A stretch of DNA of 64,000 nucleotides from Symbiodinium natans (taxonomy: Eukaryota; Sar; Dinophyceae; Suessiales; Symbiodiniaceae). The notes below the pieces were generated by a model, which was not told the DNA's origin, did no database searches, and worked only from the letters and a program-made list of their open reading frames with translations. Of this stretch, positions 34,710 to 44,939 are shown one piece after another. The stretch covers positions 710,001 through 774,000 of the forward strand of contig CAJNDS010000558.1 of assembly GCA_905221605.1 (NCBI GenBank), given 5' to 3'. The translations under genes and the position numbers were made by a program. Positions within the stretch are counted from its first letter, which is position 1. Each line of letters begins with the position of its first letter.

Positions 34710-34949
34710 ATGGACGAGAAGAAGATGGAGCTGACCGTCCAAAAGCGAGCCCAGTTTCTCGTGAGTTTGGTCTCCAGACACCCAAACCTGGACTCCGACT
34801 TTGTGAGGAGCTTGTTTCTCGACGAGGACATGCTGGCCAGTACTCCCAAACGAAAATGGGAAAGAAAGGCCGGGAGAGCCAGGCAGCTTTGCAGACTGCT
34901 GAACGAAGGCCCTTCTTCAGTCATCCTGAAAGCAAGCTGCGCTTCATGA
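34710..34949 (+). CDS. Transposon gene 3: small basic helical protein
   Basis: 79 codons starting MDEKKMELTVQKRAQFLVSL. The frame is open further upstream to an ATG at 34593, but the SL-like sequence lies between the two, so I chose the downstream start. The protein is rich in Lys/Arg and Leu, with KRKWERKAGRARQLCRLL near the C-terminus. It is predicted helical and may bind nucleic acid (inference). No family is recognised. It is short enough that chance cannot be excluded. Confidence 0.4.
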   Translation: MDEKKMELTVQKRAQFLVSLVSRHPNLDSDFVRSLFLDEDMLASTPKRKWERKAGRARQLCRLLNEGPSSVILKASCAS

Positions 34950-35089
34950 GTGGAATACTCTGGAGTGCCAGAAGACCAGACGTCCTGGCATAAGCTCCGG
35001 ACCGGGCACAAGGCCCTTCTATGAACCCCAGAGCTGCTGGCCAGAAAACTTCAAGTCCGAGCCGGATTTTTTTGGAGAATTGTCGTCCG

Positions 35090-35680
35090 GAGCGAAATTT
35101 TCGGTCAGATTTCACGGAAGTTTCGCGGGAATTTCGACGAAACTTCCACGGTGATCGCGGGAGTTTCGCGGGAATTTCGACGAAACTTCCATGGTTTTCG
35201 CGGAAGTTTCTATGGAAATTTCCACTGTTTCGCGGAAGTTTCCATGGTAACTTCCATGGTTTCGTTGAAGTTTCGACGCTTTCATGGAAACTTCTATGGT
35301 CTTTGTGGAAACTTCCATGGTCTCACGGGAATTTCGACGAAACTTCCATGTTGTCGCGGAAACTTCCATGGAAACTTCCACGGTTTCGCGGAAATTTCCA
35401 TGGAAACTTCCACGGTTTCGCGGAAATTTCCATGGAAACTTCCATGGTTTCGCGGAAGTCTCGCGGGAATTTCGACGAAACTTCCATGGTGCTCGCGGGA
35501 GTTTCGCGGGAATTTCGACGAAACTTCCACGGTGCTCGCGGGAGTTTCGCGGGAATTTCGACGAAACTTCCACGGTGCTTGCGGGAGTTTCGCGGGAATT
35601 TCGACGAAACTTCCACGGTGCTTGCGGGAGTTTCGCGGGAATTTCAACGAAATCTCTACGGTTTTCCAAGAATTTCAAGA
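35090..35680. repeat. 43-bp GAAACTTCC minisatellite
   Basis: Tandem copies built from GGGAATTTCGACGAAACTTCC and GCGGGAGTTTCGC. The most regular copies, 35480-35640, have a 43-bp period. Copies to the left are shorter and variable, alternating TTTCGCGGAA and GAAACTTCCATGG. Both TTTCG/CGAAA and GGAAGTTTC/GAAACTTCC orientations occur, so single strands could fold extensively. Because 43 is not a multiple of three, long open frames appear in several frames on both strands. These are not genes. The tract ends just before the transposase gene leader. Confidence 0.85.
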
Positions 35681-35703
35681 AGAAATTAAAGTTCTCATCT
35701 GCT

Positions 35704-35725
35704 GCCGTCTCCCTCTGGGCTCAAG
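35704..35725 (+). promoter_or_regulatory. Spliced-leader-like sequence before the transposase gene
   Basis: Ungapped 22-nt alignment to the SL with 17 matches: it begins GCCGT and ends GGCTCAAG. It lies 35 nt before the ATG at 35761. Confidence 0.65.
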
Positions 35726-35760
35726 ACAATTCTTAATGTCAGGGCTCGTGGTGTAGTGGA

Positions 35761-37497
35761 ATGGAGAGAGCCGTGCTCGGAGGCTCCAGGCAAGGAGTTC
35801 GTCAGAGAACTGCCCAGCTGCATGCTGTGCCTGAAGAATCAGAGCTGGCCCTTCACCTTTACCGACAGTTTGCGTGGGGTCACCAAAGCTTGGCCCAAAT
35901 TAGGTTAACAGCCAGACTGGCCAAGGAGGAGCTGCAGCTTCGCGGGGCAGCTGTGCCGAGGCACCTTTCAGTGCTGGCAGATCTCGGAGGTGCCACAGAT
36001 TTGACCCACAATCTGTGGAGGGACTTGGAGCGACGAGTGCAGCAGCCCTTTCTTCGGGTCAGCTTCGAAGTGCTTCCTTTGAAGCCCGAGCCTGGAGCAG
36101 TTCCTTTCTTCAAACCGACTGAAACTTTTGAAGCCCTCCGAAGCAAAAGACCCGAAGCTTTCAGGGAGCTGGTGCTACCGTCAACTGATAAACTAGCCAA
36201 GTTTTGGCGAGATGTTGGACAGCACCCAGCTTTGCGTATGCACCCAGTCAAGAAGGTCCCAAACTATGAGACTCGGGCGGTCCCACTCGTTCTTCACGGA
36301 GATGGAGTTCCCGTGACTTTGATAGGTGCCTCTCAGAAAAGTTGTGCCTTCGTCAGCTGGCGAAGCCTGCTATGTGAACGTGCTGCCTCAAGATGTCAGC
36401 ACCAACTCATATGTGCTGTCTGGACCGACATGATCATCACAGGGCGAGGGGGGGGATCCACCGTCGAGAGCCTTTGGGCTATCGTTTGCGACTCTTTCGA
36501 CAGGGCCCTGGACGAAGCAAGTACACATAGCCGGCCTTTTCCACTTTTAGTGTTTGCCAGCGGAGACCTGGAGTGGTTTAGCTTGGCACATGGTCTTCCC
36601 AGATGGAATTCGTTGAATCCTTGTGGGTTGTGCCGAGTTGCACGACAGACAATGTTCCACTACAAGCGGGTGCCCACCGTGCCAGCAGACACTTGGCATG
36701 TGCCCAGAGATGGTTGCCACGTTTTGCGCCGGAAGACTCTCTGCCCGGCCTCTGTGTTCCCCGACCTCATGCACACGAAACACCTTGGCGTGGACCAGAG
36801 AATCTGTGGGTCAGTCGTTTGGCTGCTGATACACCAAGTCATGGAAGGCGACGTCGAAGCCAATCGCCGACAGCTGGTGACAGAGATACATGCCCACCGA
36901 CAGCAGCCCAGCGACAGGCCAGTCAGGAGGCTTACAGCCGGGATGTATTTGGGCAAGACCAGCGATGCCGACTGCCTGCAGTCCTACCCGTGCTTGCGAG
37001 CCAAAGCGGCCGAGACCAGAGCGACTTTGGCGGCCCTGAAGGACGTTTGGCGGGAACGTATGGATGCTGGGAACGAGCTTCATGTCCTGACAAACATCGT
37101 GCTGGATCTCAGCAATTTCATCGACACAGAGGTTGCCGCGTCTCAGGAATGGCATCCCACTGTGGAGGAGAGTGCCCAGCTGCTCACAGCTGCTGTTACC
37201 CTCACTCAGTGTCTGACGAAGCTAACAAAAGACTACCTCCGGCAAGGGAGGCATCTTTTTCAACTGACTTTCAAGTCTCACTGGCTCATACACTGTATGC
37301 AGTACTCGGAATTCATGAACCCGAAGTACTTGTGGACCTATTCCGGCGAGGATTACATGTCCAGGTGTAAGACGTTGCTCAAGTCTTGCTTGAATGGCAG
37401 GAAGCCGTTGTCGGCACTGCAGCGGTTTGGCAGACAGTACAGCAGAGCGATCTGCGTAGAGCTGGACAAGGAGAGCCACCGACCCGTGTTTCTGTGA
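35761..37497 (+). CDS. Probable CMC/CACTA-like DDE transposase
   Basis: 578 codons, uninterrupted. The catalytic layout described for CMC-type transposases (D, D, CxxC, [D/N]xxH, E) can be followed. D181 lies in LVLHGDGVPVT. D269 lies in LLVFASGDLEW. C288-x2-C291 is the CGLC pair. D335-x2-H338 falls in FPDLMHTKHLGV. A candidate E530 sits in WTYSGEDYMSRCK, which resembles the FERYM block of plant Tnp2 proteins, and FKSHWLIH (504-511) precedes it. The protein would cut and paste the surrounding element by binding its inverted ends. The start follows the SL-like leader at 35704-35725, and an in-frame stop lies just upstream. It is intact and may be functional. The superfamily assignment rests on motifs read by eye. 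A KDZ-type relative is the main alternative. Confidence 0.75.
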   Translation: MERAVLGGSRQGVRQRTAQLHAVPEESELALHLYRQFAWGHQSLAQIRLTARLAKEELQLRGAAVPRHLSVLADLGGATDLTHNLWRDLERRVQQPFLRVSFEVLPLKPEPGAVPFFKPTETFEALRSKRPEAFRELVLPSTDKLAKFWRDVGQHPALRMHPVKKVPNYETRAVPLVLHGDGVPVTLIGASQKSCAFVSWRSLLCERAASRCQHQLICAVWTDMIITGRGGGSTVESLWAIVCDSFDRALDEASTHSRPFPLLVFASGDLEWFSLAHGLPRWNSLNPCGLCRVARQTMFHYKRVPTVPADTWHVPRDGCHVLRRKTLCPASVFPDLMHTKHLGVDQRICGSVVWLLIHQVMEGDVEANRRQLVTEIHAHRQQPSDRPVRRLTAGMYLGKTSDADCLQSYPCLRAKAAETRATLAALKDVWRERMDAGNELHVLTNIVLDLSNFIDTEVAASQEWHPTVEESAQLLTAAVTLTQCLTKLTKDYLRQGRHLFQLTFKSHWLIHCMQYSEFMNPKYLWTYSGEDYMSRCKTLLKSCLNGRKPLSALQRFGRQYSRAICVELDKESHRPVFL

Positions 37498-37570
37498 CCA
37501 GGCCGAAAATAGCCTCTCGGTAATTAAGCACTTGCGTGCCTGCTCGTGGCACTCATTGACAGTATCTGTA

Positions 37571-37592
37571 TCGCAATGCACGTTGGCTCAAG
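37571..37592 (+). promoter_or_regulatory. Spliced-leader-like sequence before gene 5
   Basis: Ungapped alignment gives 15 of 22 matches, with the last ten bases (TTGGCTCAAG) perfect. It lies 50 nt before the ATG at 37643. Confidence 0.55.
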
Positions 37593-37642
37593 ATCTGTAG
37601 TTTAGGTTCCCAGCCCCTGTCCCTAGGATTGCCTTGTAAGCC

Positions 37643-38665
37643 ATGGAGCTGTCTGTTCGCAGCCGGATGAGAGTTTTGGAGACCGTGACTGTGTCCAAGC
37701 TGCAAGAGGCCACAGAGGAGGGTCTCAAGCAGCTGGGCCATCGAAGCCTGGAGCGGCTGATCCACGGACTCGACAATATGACATGGAAAACGGCCCTCAC
37801 CGGCCACCTGCCTCAGGTCTGCGCCATGGAGGCCCTGTTGCTGTGTCTCCTGCACGTCTGCACCAACGGCCTGTTGCCACACAAGATGCTTGAGAAGGCG
37901 TTGCTTGCTTGCCACTCAGCGTCGAACTTCGACATGAACAAGCCTGCCAATGCCACGGGCCCGAATTGGAAGGAAACTTGCATCAAGTATTTGCTCATGA
38001 GGCTGCGAATGATCACAGCCAAGATCCGAGAGCTTGCTGGGAACAAGCGTCTGCGGGAGCAGGTTTTCAAAAAAACCTCGCAGCAGCAACAGCAAAGTCT
38101 GATGAAGCTTTGCCGGGTAATCAACCCGGAACTGCAAGAATGCCAGTCCACCGAGCAAACCTTGGCGGTTCAGGATGGCCAAACATCCGACGAAGAAAGG
38201 GCCATCGAGGCCAACTTCAAGCTCTTGACTGCCGAAACACCTGAGAGGGTCCCAGCCACAGTGTCCTCTGCTAGCAGCTCTGCGAAGAAGCCCAGCAGCG
38301 ACTTTCTCTCAGAAGCAACGAAGCGTGCCCTGCAAGCAGCCATGGCGACCAGCCCGGCGAAGCCTCTCAGCAAGAAGGCCAGGATGGAGGCAGCCCGAGA
38401 GCCTGAGGCAGCAGAGGAGGCTGAGGCTGAGGCTGAGGAGCCCCCGGTTCTCAAGAAACCAGCCTGCCGGAAACACTTCAAGAAGCCGGATGCAGCCAAG
38501 CAAGAAGAGTTGTTTGCCGACGGCTTCCCTTTGGAGCACTACGGGTGCTCCAGGTGCAGAAAGAAGCCCCACGGCTGTTCTCAGTGCAAGGCGTGGGCAG
38601 TGGAGGGACGCAAGGGATACTTTATCACATCCACTGGCAAGGTTGCTCGGAAGAAGCAAGGGTAG
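37643..38665 (+). CDS. Transposon gene 5: protein with C-terminal CxxC-CxxC zinc motif
   Basis: 340 codons, intact, ATG to TAG, starting 145 bp after the transposase stop on the same strand. Residues 1-170 are mostly helical. A Ser-rich and Lys-rich linker follows, then a strongly acidic run (EAEAEAEE, about 255-265) and a basic KKPACRKHFKKP segment. Near the C-terminus C302-x2-C305-x6-C312-x2-C315 could bind one zinc ion. It is followed by a basic tail ending KVARKKQG. I recognise no named family. Position next to the transposase suggests an accessory role in transposition or in chromatin binding (inference). Confidence 0.65.
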   Translation: MELSVRSRMRVLETVTVSKLQEATEEGLKQLGHRSLERLIHGLDNMTWKTALTGHLPQVCAMEALLLCLLHVCTNGLLPHKMLEKALLACHSASNFDMNKPANATGPNWKETCIKYLLMRLRMITAKIRELAGNKRLREQVFKKTSQQQQQSLMKLCRVINPELQECQSTEQTLAVQDGQTSDEERAIEANFKLLTAETPERVPATVSSASSSAKKPSSDFLSEATKRALQAAMATSPAKPLSKKARMEAAREPEAAEEAEAEAEEPPVLKKPACRKHFKKPDAAKQEELFADGFPLEHYGCSRCRKKPHGCSQCKAWAVEGRKGYFITSTGKVARKKQG

Positions 38666-38771
38666 ACTGTAGCGGTAGCGAGCCGGTTTTGAGGTCAGCC
38701 TGCGACAGGCTGGAAAAAATCAAAGGGGAGAGCGTCTCGAAGCACATACTTTCGGTTTGAAATCTTGATTG

Positions 38772-38793
38772 TCTGCAGCCATTTCGCCTCGAG
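38772..38793 (+). promoter_or_regulatory. Spliced-leader-like sequence before gene 6
   Basis: Ungapped 22-nt alignment with 17 matches, including AGCCATTT in the middle of the SL. It lies 33 nt before the ATG at 38827. Confidence 0.65.
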
Positions 38794-38826
38794 CTTCTTA
38801 GTTTCTTCTGCACCCCTCCCTCCAGC

Positions 38827-39270
38827 ATGGGAGCCAGAAAGGCAAAACCCTCACAGCAGAAGACTGTGAAGAGCGGCCAAGAGAAGAACCAGAAGCTTGA
38901 CACTGCTAGCGAGTCAGAGGCGGAAGCCAGCAACTCAGCAGCAGGGCCAACTGTGGAAGTCTTGGACAGCCCGGAGAAACCGCAGGGGCTCTTGAAGGAA
39001 CGGATCCAAGCAGAGGACACACTCTGGCTGCTGGGCCACTTCGGGGCCAAGGCGCAAAAGTTCTTGTCCAAGCACCCTGAGAAGAAAGAGTTCTTCAAGG
39101 AAGCCTTGGAAAGAGCCAGTCTGTACGAAAAGAAGGCCAAACACATCTTGAAGAGGAACCTCTTCAACTTGAGGGCGGACAGCAGTTTCGACCACTCTGC
39201 AGCCCGATGGCATGCTGTGCAGCTCTCTGTTCTCTGCACCCAACACACCCGTGCTCTGAAAACTGAGTAG
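38827..39270 (+). CDS. Transposon gene 6: small basic helical protein
   Basis: 147 codons, intact. The first 45 residues are Lys, Gln and Ser rich and probably disordered. The rest is helical and charged, including QAEDTLWLLGHFGAKAQKFL and a KKEFFKEALERASLYEKKAK stretch. It ends 73 bp before the AT-rich right subterminal region. There are no catalytic motifs and no recognised family. Reading in the same direction as its neighbours and the SL-like leader upstream support it being a real gene. Confidence 0.5.
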   Translation: MGARKAKPSQQKTVKSGQEKNQKLDTASESEAEASNSAAGPTVEVLDSPEKPQGLLKERIQAEDTLWLLGHFGAKAQKFLSKHPEKKEFFKEALERASLYEKKAKHILKRNLFNLRADSSFDHSAARWHAVQLSVLCTQHTRALKTE

Positions 39271-39470
39271 TCGCTGCCTCGAAGACTTGAAAAAGGGCCG
39301 CCTGGAAAACATAACCATGTATGACTCAAACCTGAAAATAACAATTTTTTAGTATAAAAATAGACTATTTTCATAGTTAAATTTTAACTTTGGGGATAAG
39401 ATAAATTTTAACTATTTTTATGAAATAGTATTAATTTTAACTATTAGTTTATTTTTAACTATATAGTCTA

Positions 39471-39496
39471 TAAATAGCCTAATCGGAGCCTGGGGG
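39471..39496 (-). repeat. Right terminal inverted repeat of the transposon
   Basis: The reverse complement reads CCCCCAGGCTCCG followed by ATTAGGCTATTTA. It is bordered inward by an AT-rich block (39343-39470) with TAGTTAAAAT-type motifs. Confidence 0.85.
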
Positions 39497-40277
39497 CAAG
39501 TGGACCAGGTGCGTCAGCTGACCATGCGCAAGCAAGTGCATCCGGGTCCTTTCAAGCCACTGACTGAGCAGGTGTCTTGCGAGCAGAACCGACGATCCTT
39601 TCAGACGCTCGTCTTGAATGTCTAGAACACGAAGAGGACATGCGTCGCGGGGGCCCTGCCTGTCCGGCACCGAGTACAGCCGCGCAAGTGACAACCGACC
39701 ACTGCCTTGCAATGTGCCCACAAAATACTAGACCACGAGGCCTTGTACTGCGATGTGGTCTAGCTTGCAATCACGGAATGGGTACTTGGAGTGCCACGGA
39801 GAGTGCGCAAGGTTAGACTTGCTTTTCAGGGCGACACAGTTTAGGCGGCTTTAGGGTGTAAGTACCTCGGGTCTATATAAGGGCCAGACGACAAATAAAG
39901 CTGTCTGGTAAGGATGGGCCAGTCTGTGGTGCTTGCAAGGCAACTGCCGCTAAAGGGACCACTCCACACTTGATTCATCACAAGTTTGCAGCTGGAGACC
40001 TCACACGCAGTTCGCGGGCGAACGAGACCATTGACGTGCAGGGTCGTGAGCCGCGGGACAGCGCAATCCTGTGTATGAATGGCCGGCTCACGAAGCTGAC
40101 TCGGCAAGGCCAAGCAACATTGTCTTGTAAGGATGGGCCAGCCAGTCGCGCTTGCAAAGCGAACACGTTCAAAGGGACAGCTTCGTTGCGTTACGGGCTG
40201 GACTCGTCACATGGCATTGGGTTGCACTTCTCCACGACATCTTCCCTCTTCCAGCAGTCTCGACTCCGCAGGCGGCA

Positions 40278-40312
40278 GCGGTAGCGGTAGCGGTAGCGGT
40301 AGCGGTAGCGGT

Positions 40313-40373
<61 letters not shown>

Positions 40374-40412
40374 CCAGCAGCAGCAGCAGCACCAGCAGCA
40401 GCAGCAGCAGCG
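40278..40412. repeat. GGTAGC and CAG microsatellite
   Basis: Five to six GGTAGC hexamers are followed by about 30 CAG-type triplets, at the same position in the unit as 23108-23311. Confidence 0.95.
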
Positions 40413-43400
40413 CTGCTGCAGCCATGAAACTTCGCCGAAATGCAGGGGAGCGATGTCAGCTTAGTTGCAGGAGCCGGACAAAGCAAAGCAGACCAAGTGC
40501 ATTAGCTGAGTATGCGCGAGCAAGTGCGTCCTTTCGACGCCACTGACTGAGCAGGTGCCTGGCAAGCAGAACCGACTGGGCGATTAAGTTCTGCTACGGC
40601 TGGCGGATGCTTCCAAGTGCTCATCTTGAATCTCTAGAACAGGAACAAAAGGACAAGCATCGCAGGGGCCCTGCCTGTCTAGCACCAAGCTCAGCAACGC
40701 AGCTCATTAAACAACGCCCTGCACTCCCACATGGTCTAGCTTGCAATCACGGCATGGGTAAATCAAGTGATCCGGAGATTGCGCGCGGTTTGGAAGTTTG
40801 GGCTTGCTTGTCAGGCTTTGAAGGCATTACTAGGGTGCAGAACGGCTTTACGCGGCTTGAGTTTAAAAGCCTCGGGTCTTAAGGCCGTACACGCATCTGG
40901 TGCAGCAGGGCGATCTTGTGCATGGGTGCGGCACCAGCCAAGCTCACCCGGCGGGAAGGTCACGCGGAACTGTCTCGCAAGGATTGGCCAGTCCGTGACG
41001 CTTGCAAGGCAAACTGCAAGGCGAACGCCACTAACGGGGCCCCCCCACCTTTGACTCGTCACGACGCTGCAGTTGGGCACCTCACACACAAGTACAGTTC
41101 ACAGGCATGAAATGCTGGGGGGGAGACCTTGCAATCCTGTGCATAAGTCTCAGATCAACCACTCCTGGCAAAAGGTCAGGCCAGGCGGAAGTGTCTCGCA
41201 AGGACGGGCCAGCCTGTCGCGCTTACAAAGCCAACGCTGTCGAAGGGACCACGCATCATTGATGCATCATATGCATCACATGGCATCCGTCTGTACTTCT
41301 CCACGACAACCTCCCTCTCGCCACAGTGTCGGCTAAACATCTAAACGATGACGCCAGCAGTAGCAGCCGATAGCAGTGCCGCCACTGACACGAAACTTGG
41401 CTGACACCCCCGAGAGCGACGTCAGCCTAGTGGGTCGAGCCGGACAAGGCAAAGCAGACCAAGTGCATCAGCCCAGTATGTGTGAGCAAGGGCGCCTGAG
41501 TCCTTTCAACGCCACTGACTGGGCAGCCTTGCGAGCAGAATCGACGACTGAGCGATTAAGTTCTCTTACGGCTGGAGAACCCTTTCAGGTGCGCGTCTTG
41601 AATGTCTAGAACACGAAAAGGACATGCCGCGCAGCGGCCCTGCTTGTCCTGCACCGAATACAACCACGCAGGTCCCAGCCAATCCCTGCGTCGCCATGTG
41701 CTCACAAGACATTAGATAATGCCCTGCACTCTTATATGGTCTAGCTTGCAATCAGGGCATGGGGGACTTAGGACATATGGTGCCACGGGGATTGCGCAAG
41801 GTTTTGGCGTGTTTTCAAGGCTTCGTAGGGTCTATGCGACATACAAGAAGGCAGTACGCGGCTTTTGGGTTTAAGCGAAAGCGCCTCGCGTCTCTAAGGC
41901 CATACACGAAGCTGCTGCGGAAGTGCGATCCTGGGCATGGGCTGCTACACCAGCCAAGACTCGGGAAGGTCACGCGGAACTGTCTGGTAAGGATGGGCCA
42001 GTCCGTGGCGCTTGCGAGGCAAGCGCCACTAACGGGGCCGCCACACATTTGACTCATCACAAGGTTGCAGGCGTTCTCCACCTGAAGATTGAAAACACCA
42101 CTGCACGGGTTGTGCCACAGCTCAGCGTCCAGCACCAAGCAAGCATCACATTGAGCGCTTGCAGGAAGGGCGATGCCTGATTACTATACGTGACGCCTGC
42201 CAATTCTGCGGTGAAAATGCCACGCACAAAACAAACTCCCAAAAGTACCACAGAGACTGCGCTGCATGGACACCGAGCAAAGTATACCGGCGACGCAGCG
42301 CAACTGACGTGCCAGGCGAGGTCTTGGGGTGTGATAGTGTGATCCCGTGCAGGGACGCCACACCAGCGAAGCTGACCGGCGACAAGCGGAGCTGTCTCGT
42401 AAGGCTGGGCCAGTCTGTCGTGCTTGAAGGGCGAACGCCACCAAAGGGATCACTCCACGCTTGATTCATCGCAAGGCTGCAGTTGAAGACAGTGCACACA
42501 GCTCACTGGCAAAGCAGGACCTTCAAGACCATGCATATGCAGGATCGCGAAACGCTTGGGGCGGAGCGTGATGCACGGATTGCACGGAACAAGTCTTAGG
42601 TCACCACGCCTGGCAGACTCATGGCCGCACCAGCCCATCTCAGCTGCAAAGTCCGAGAGGCAGTTGTCTCGTGGAAGGGGCAGTGCAAGGTGACCGCACC
42701 GCTAACGCTGTCAAAGGGACCACTTCACACTTGAACTCATCACCCGACATCCGGCCTTCTGCGCAACAAGCTCCCTCTCCCAACAGTGTCGACTAAACAC
42801 ACGAGGCAGTGGTAGCAGCGCTCGCGATCGGCTGAAATGAAACATGATGAGACCCGTTGAGGCGATGTCGGGCTTGCCAGAGCGGACAAAGCAAAGTGGA
42901 TTAGACAAGGCGTATCAGATCAGCTGATCATGTGCAAGCCGAGCACGTGTCCTGTGAGCCAGGCCGCTCCAGTTCTGCTTCTTCCGAAAGGACTACTTTG
43001 GGCAACGTGTAAGCTTTGGGACTTGAAGAGCTCTTTCAGGGGCCTATATTGTCTATGTAGAATATCTAGAACGACGGCCGGGGCCCTTCTTCGGCCCGCC
43101 ACGCTCACAGCTCCCCTGCCGACGCCTGCGGCGCGACATGCCCAGTAACATATCAAAACACGAAACCCTGCACCGCCACAGAGTCTAGTTATCTAGCTTT
43201 CAATCAGGGGCGGCAAGAACCGGTCAGTGACGTGCAGGGCCTGGAAATGTTGGAGCGCAGCAGTTCTGCGATCCCCAACTAAGCTGACCAGCGACAAGCG
43301 GAACTGTCTCGTAAGGATGGGCCAGTCTGCAAGCCAAGCGCCACTAAAGGGGCCACTCCACGTTTGATTCGTCACAAGGCTGCAGTTGGAGCCCGTGCAC

Positions 43401-44516
43401 GCAATTCGCCGGCTGACAAGGCCATGCATGTGCAGGATCGTGAAGCGCTGGGGGACAACGAAATCCTGTGTATGAATCGCAGGCTCCCGAAGCTGACTCG
43501 GGAAGGCCAAGCGGAACTGTCTCGTAAGGATGGCGCACACAAACCCAACGCTGCTAAAGGGACAGCTTAGGTTCTCCACTTGCTTGACACATCACATGGC
43601 GTTCGGTTGCACTTCTCCACGACACAGCTTCCCTCGCCCCACAGCGCTGCCAACGCTGTCAAACGGACCACTTCACACTTGAACTGATCACCCGACATCC
43701 GGCCTTTCTCCGCAATAAGCTTCCTCTCCCAACAGTGTCGACTGAACGCAGGAGGCAGTGGTAGCAGCGCTCGCGATGGGCTGAGATGAAACATGATGAA
43801 ACACGCTGAAGCCATGTCAGGCTTGCCGGAGCGGACAAAGCAAAGCGGAGTAGACAAAGGCGCATCAGCTGATCATGAGCAAGCAAGCGCATCTTTTCAA
43901 CGCCACTGACCGAGCACGTGTCCTGTGAGATAGGCCGATCAAGTTCTGCTTCGGCCGGAAGGATCAGTTTGAGCCACGTGTAAGCCTTGGGAACTGAAGA
44001 GCTCTTTCAGGGCCCCATATTGTCTATAGAATGTTTAGAACGACGGCCGGGGCCCTTGTTGGGGCCACCACCCAGTTCAGCAAAACAGGTCCCCCTGCTG
44101 CGCGAAATGCCCAATAACATATCAGAACACGAAACCCTGCATAACTACGTGGGGTTTAGGGTTTAAGGTCTATCGGTTTTAGGGTCTAGTTTTTCAATCA
44201 CGGGCAGGGGGGCGATTTCCGTAGACGCAACTCCTGAGATCATGTACTTGGCTCATCGCAAGGCTGCACTTCTGGAGAAAGTGCACACAATTCACTGGCA
44301 AGCCAGGGCTCTAAGCCCAAGATGACCTATGGTGATGTTTAGAAGAGACAGGGAATGACTCGCGGAATACCTGACGAATTTATTTGGACTCGAATGTTAA
44401 TAGGGGCAAAGCAGAATTCGAAAGGACCCCCTGAAAGGCGTACCCCCTGGCGACGTTGGACGAACCTTGTAGGCCCAAAACCTCCAAAACGAACCTCGCT
44501 TGCCGAGTCGATGCTC

Positions 44517-44571
44517 GGGGGAGGGGGAGGAGGGGAAGGCGGAGGCGGAGGAGGGGGAGGGCTTTTAAGGT
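44517..44571. repeat. Purine-rich GGA tract
   Basis: About 50 bases of almost pure G and A (GGGGGAGG, GGCGGA). It gives a poly-Gly or poly-Pro frame that I do not call. Confidence 0.8.
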
Positions 44572-44939
44572 GGCAAGTCAATCCCGGTTTGAGAAAACCT
44601 CTCTGGGCAAGGGCCGGTGGCCCCCTTTGCCTGGCAGCCGTTTCAGAACTGAGCACGCGGTCTGAACCTTACTTCACCATTTCGTCACCGACCTCACTCG
44701 GTTCTTGCTGGAGTGTGAAAGGCCAGGAAATTGCTGAAGCGTGAGCTTCAGATCCCAACCGCTCGTGGCAGGCTGATGGCCAAAGCAGGCAAGCTGACTC
44801 GGGAAGGCAAAGCGGGATGGTCTCGGAAGGATGGGCCAGCCTGTGAGGCGTGCAAAGCTGGCGACACTAGAGGAAGGAATCACCTGGCATCCTGCTGTCC
44901 TTCGCCGCAGCATGACCAGCTAAGCCGGCATAAATAGAC

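Larger units (their letters stand above)
31245..39496 (+). mobile_element. Multigene CMC/CACTA-like DNA transposon, 8,252 bp
   Basis: Both ends carry a 26-bp inverted repeat (31245-31270 and 39471-39496, 23 of 26 matching, core AGGCTCCG-TTAG-CTATTTA). AT-rich subterminal DNA of about 130 bp follows on each side and is rich in TAGTTAAAATTTA-type motifs in both orientations, unlike the GC-rich surroundings. The dinucleotide CA flanks both ends (31243-31244 and 39497-39498). Removing the element rejoins array sequence that matches the uninterrupted stretch near 29985-30020. Inside are six same-strand genes, one a probable DDE transposase, plus a 43-bp minisatellite and a telomeric island. The 2-bp duplication and transposase motifs fit the CMC superfamily (established family traits). 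The family assignment is inference, since the ends begin CCCC rather than CACTA. Confidence 0.85.
39497..44930. repeat. Diverged continuation of the 1.1-kb tandem array
   Basis: The first unit (39898-40600) is close to those at 21-29 kb. Later ones, with cores near 40968, 41980, 42400, 43300, 43518 and 44815, carry many substitutions and indels and lose landmarks. The core phrase AAGGATGGGCCAGTC with a GCTTGCAAGGC-like follow-up is still recognisable. No intact gene is seen. The gradient from similar to diverged implies an older edge of the array. Confidence 0.8.

Noticed and set aside
35021-35756. Open frames of 117-222 codons on both strands
   Set aside because: They come from the 43-bp minisatellite, whose period is not a multiple of three and lacks stops. 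The peptides are the same repeat in rotated frames.
35740-35775. GTGGTGTAGTGG motif resembling a tRNA D arm
   Set aside because: The rest of a tRNA is absent, and the sequence runs into the transposase start.
44355-44744. 129-codon frame with a poly-Gly run
   Set aside because: Low-complexity GGA tract inside degenerate array sequence.
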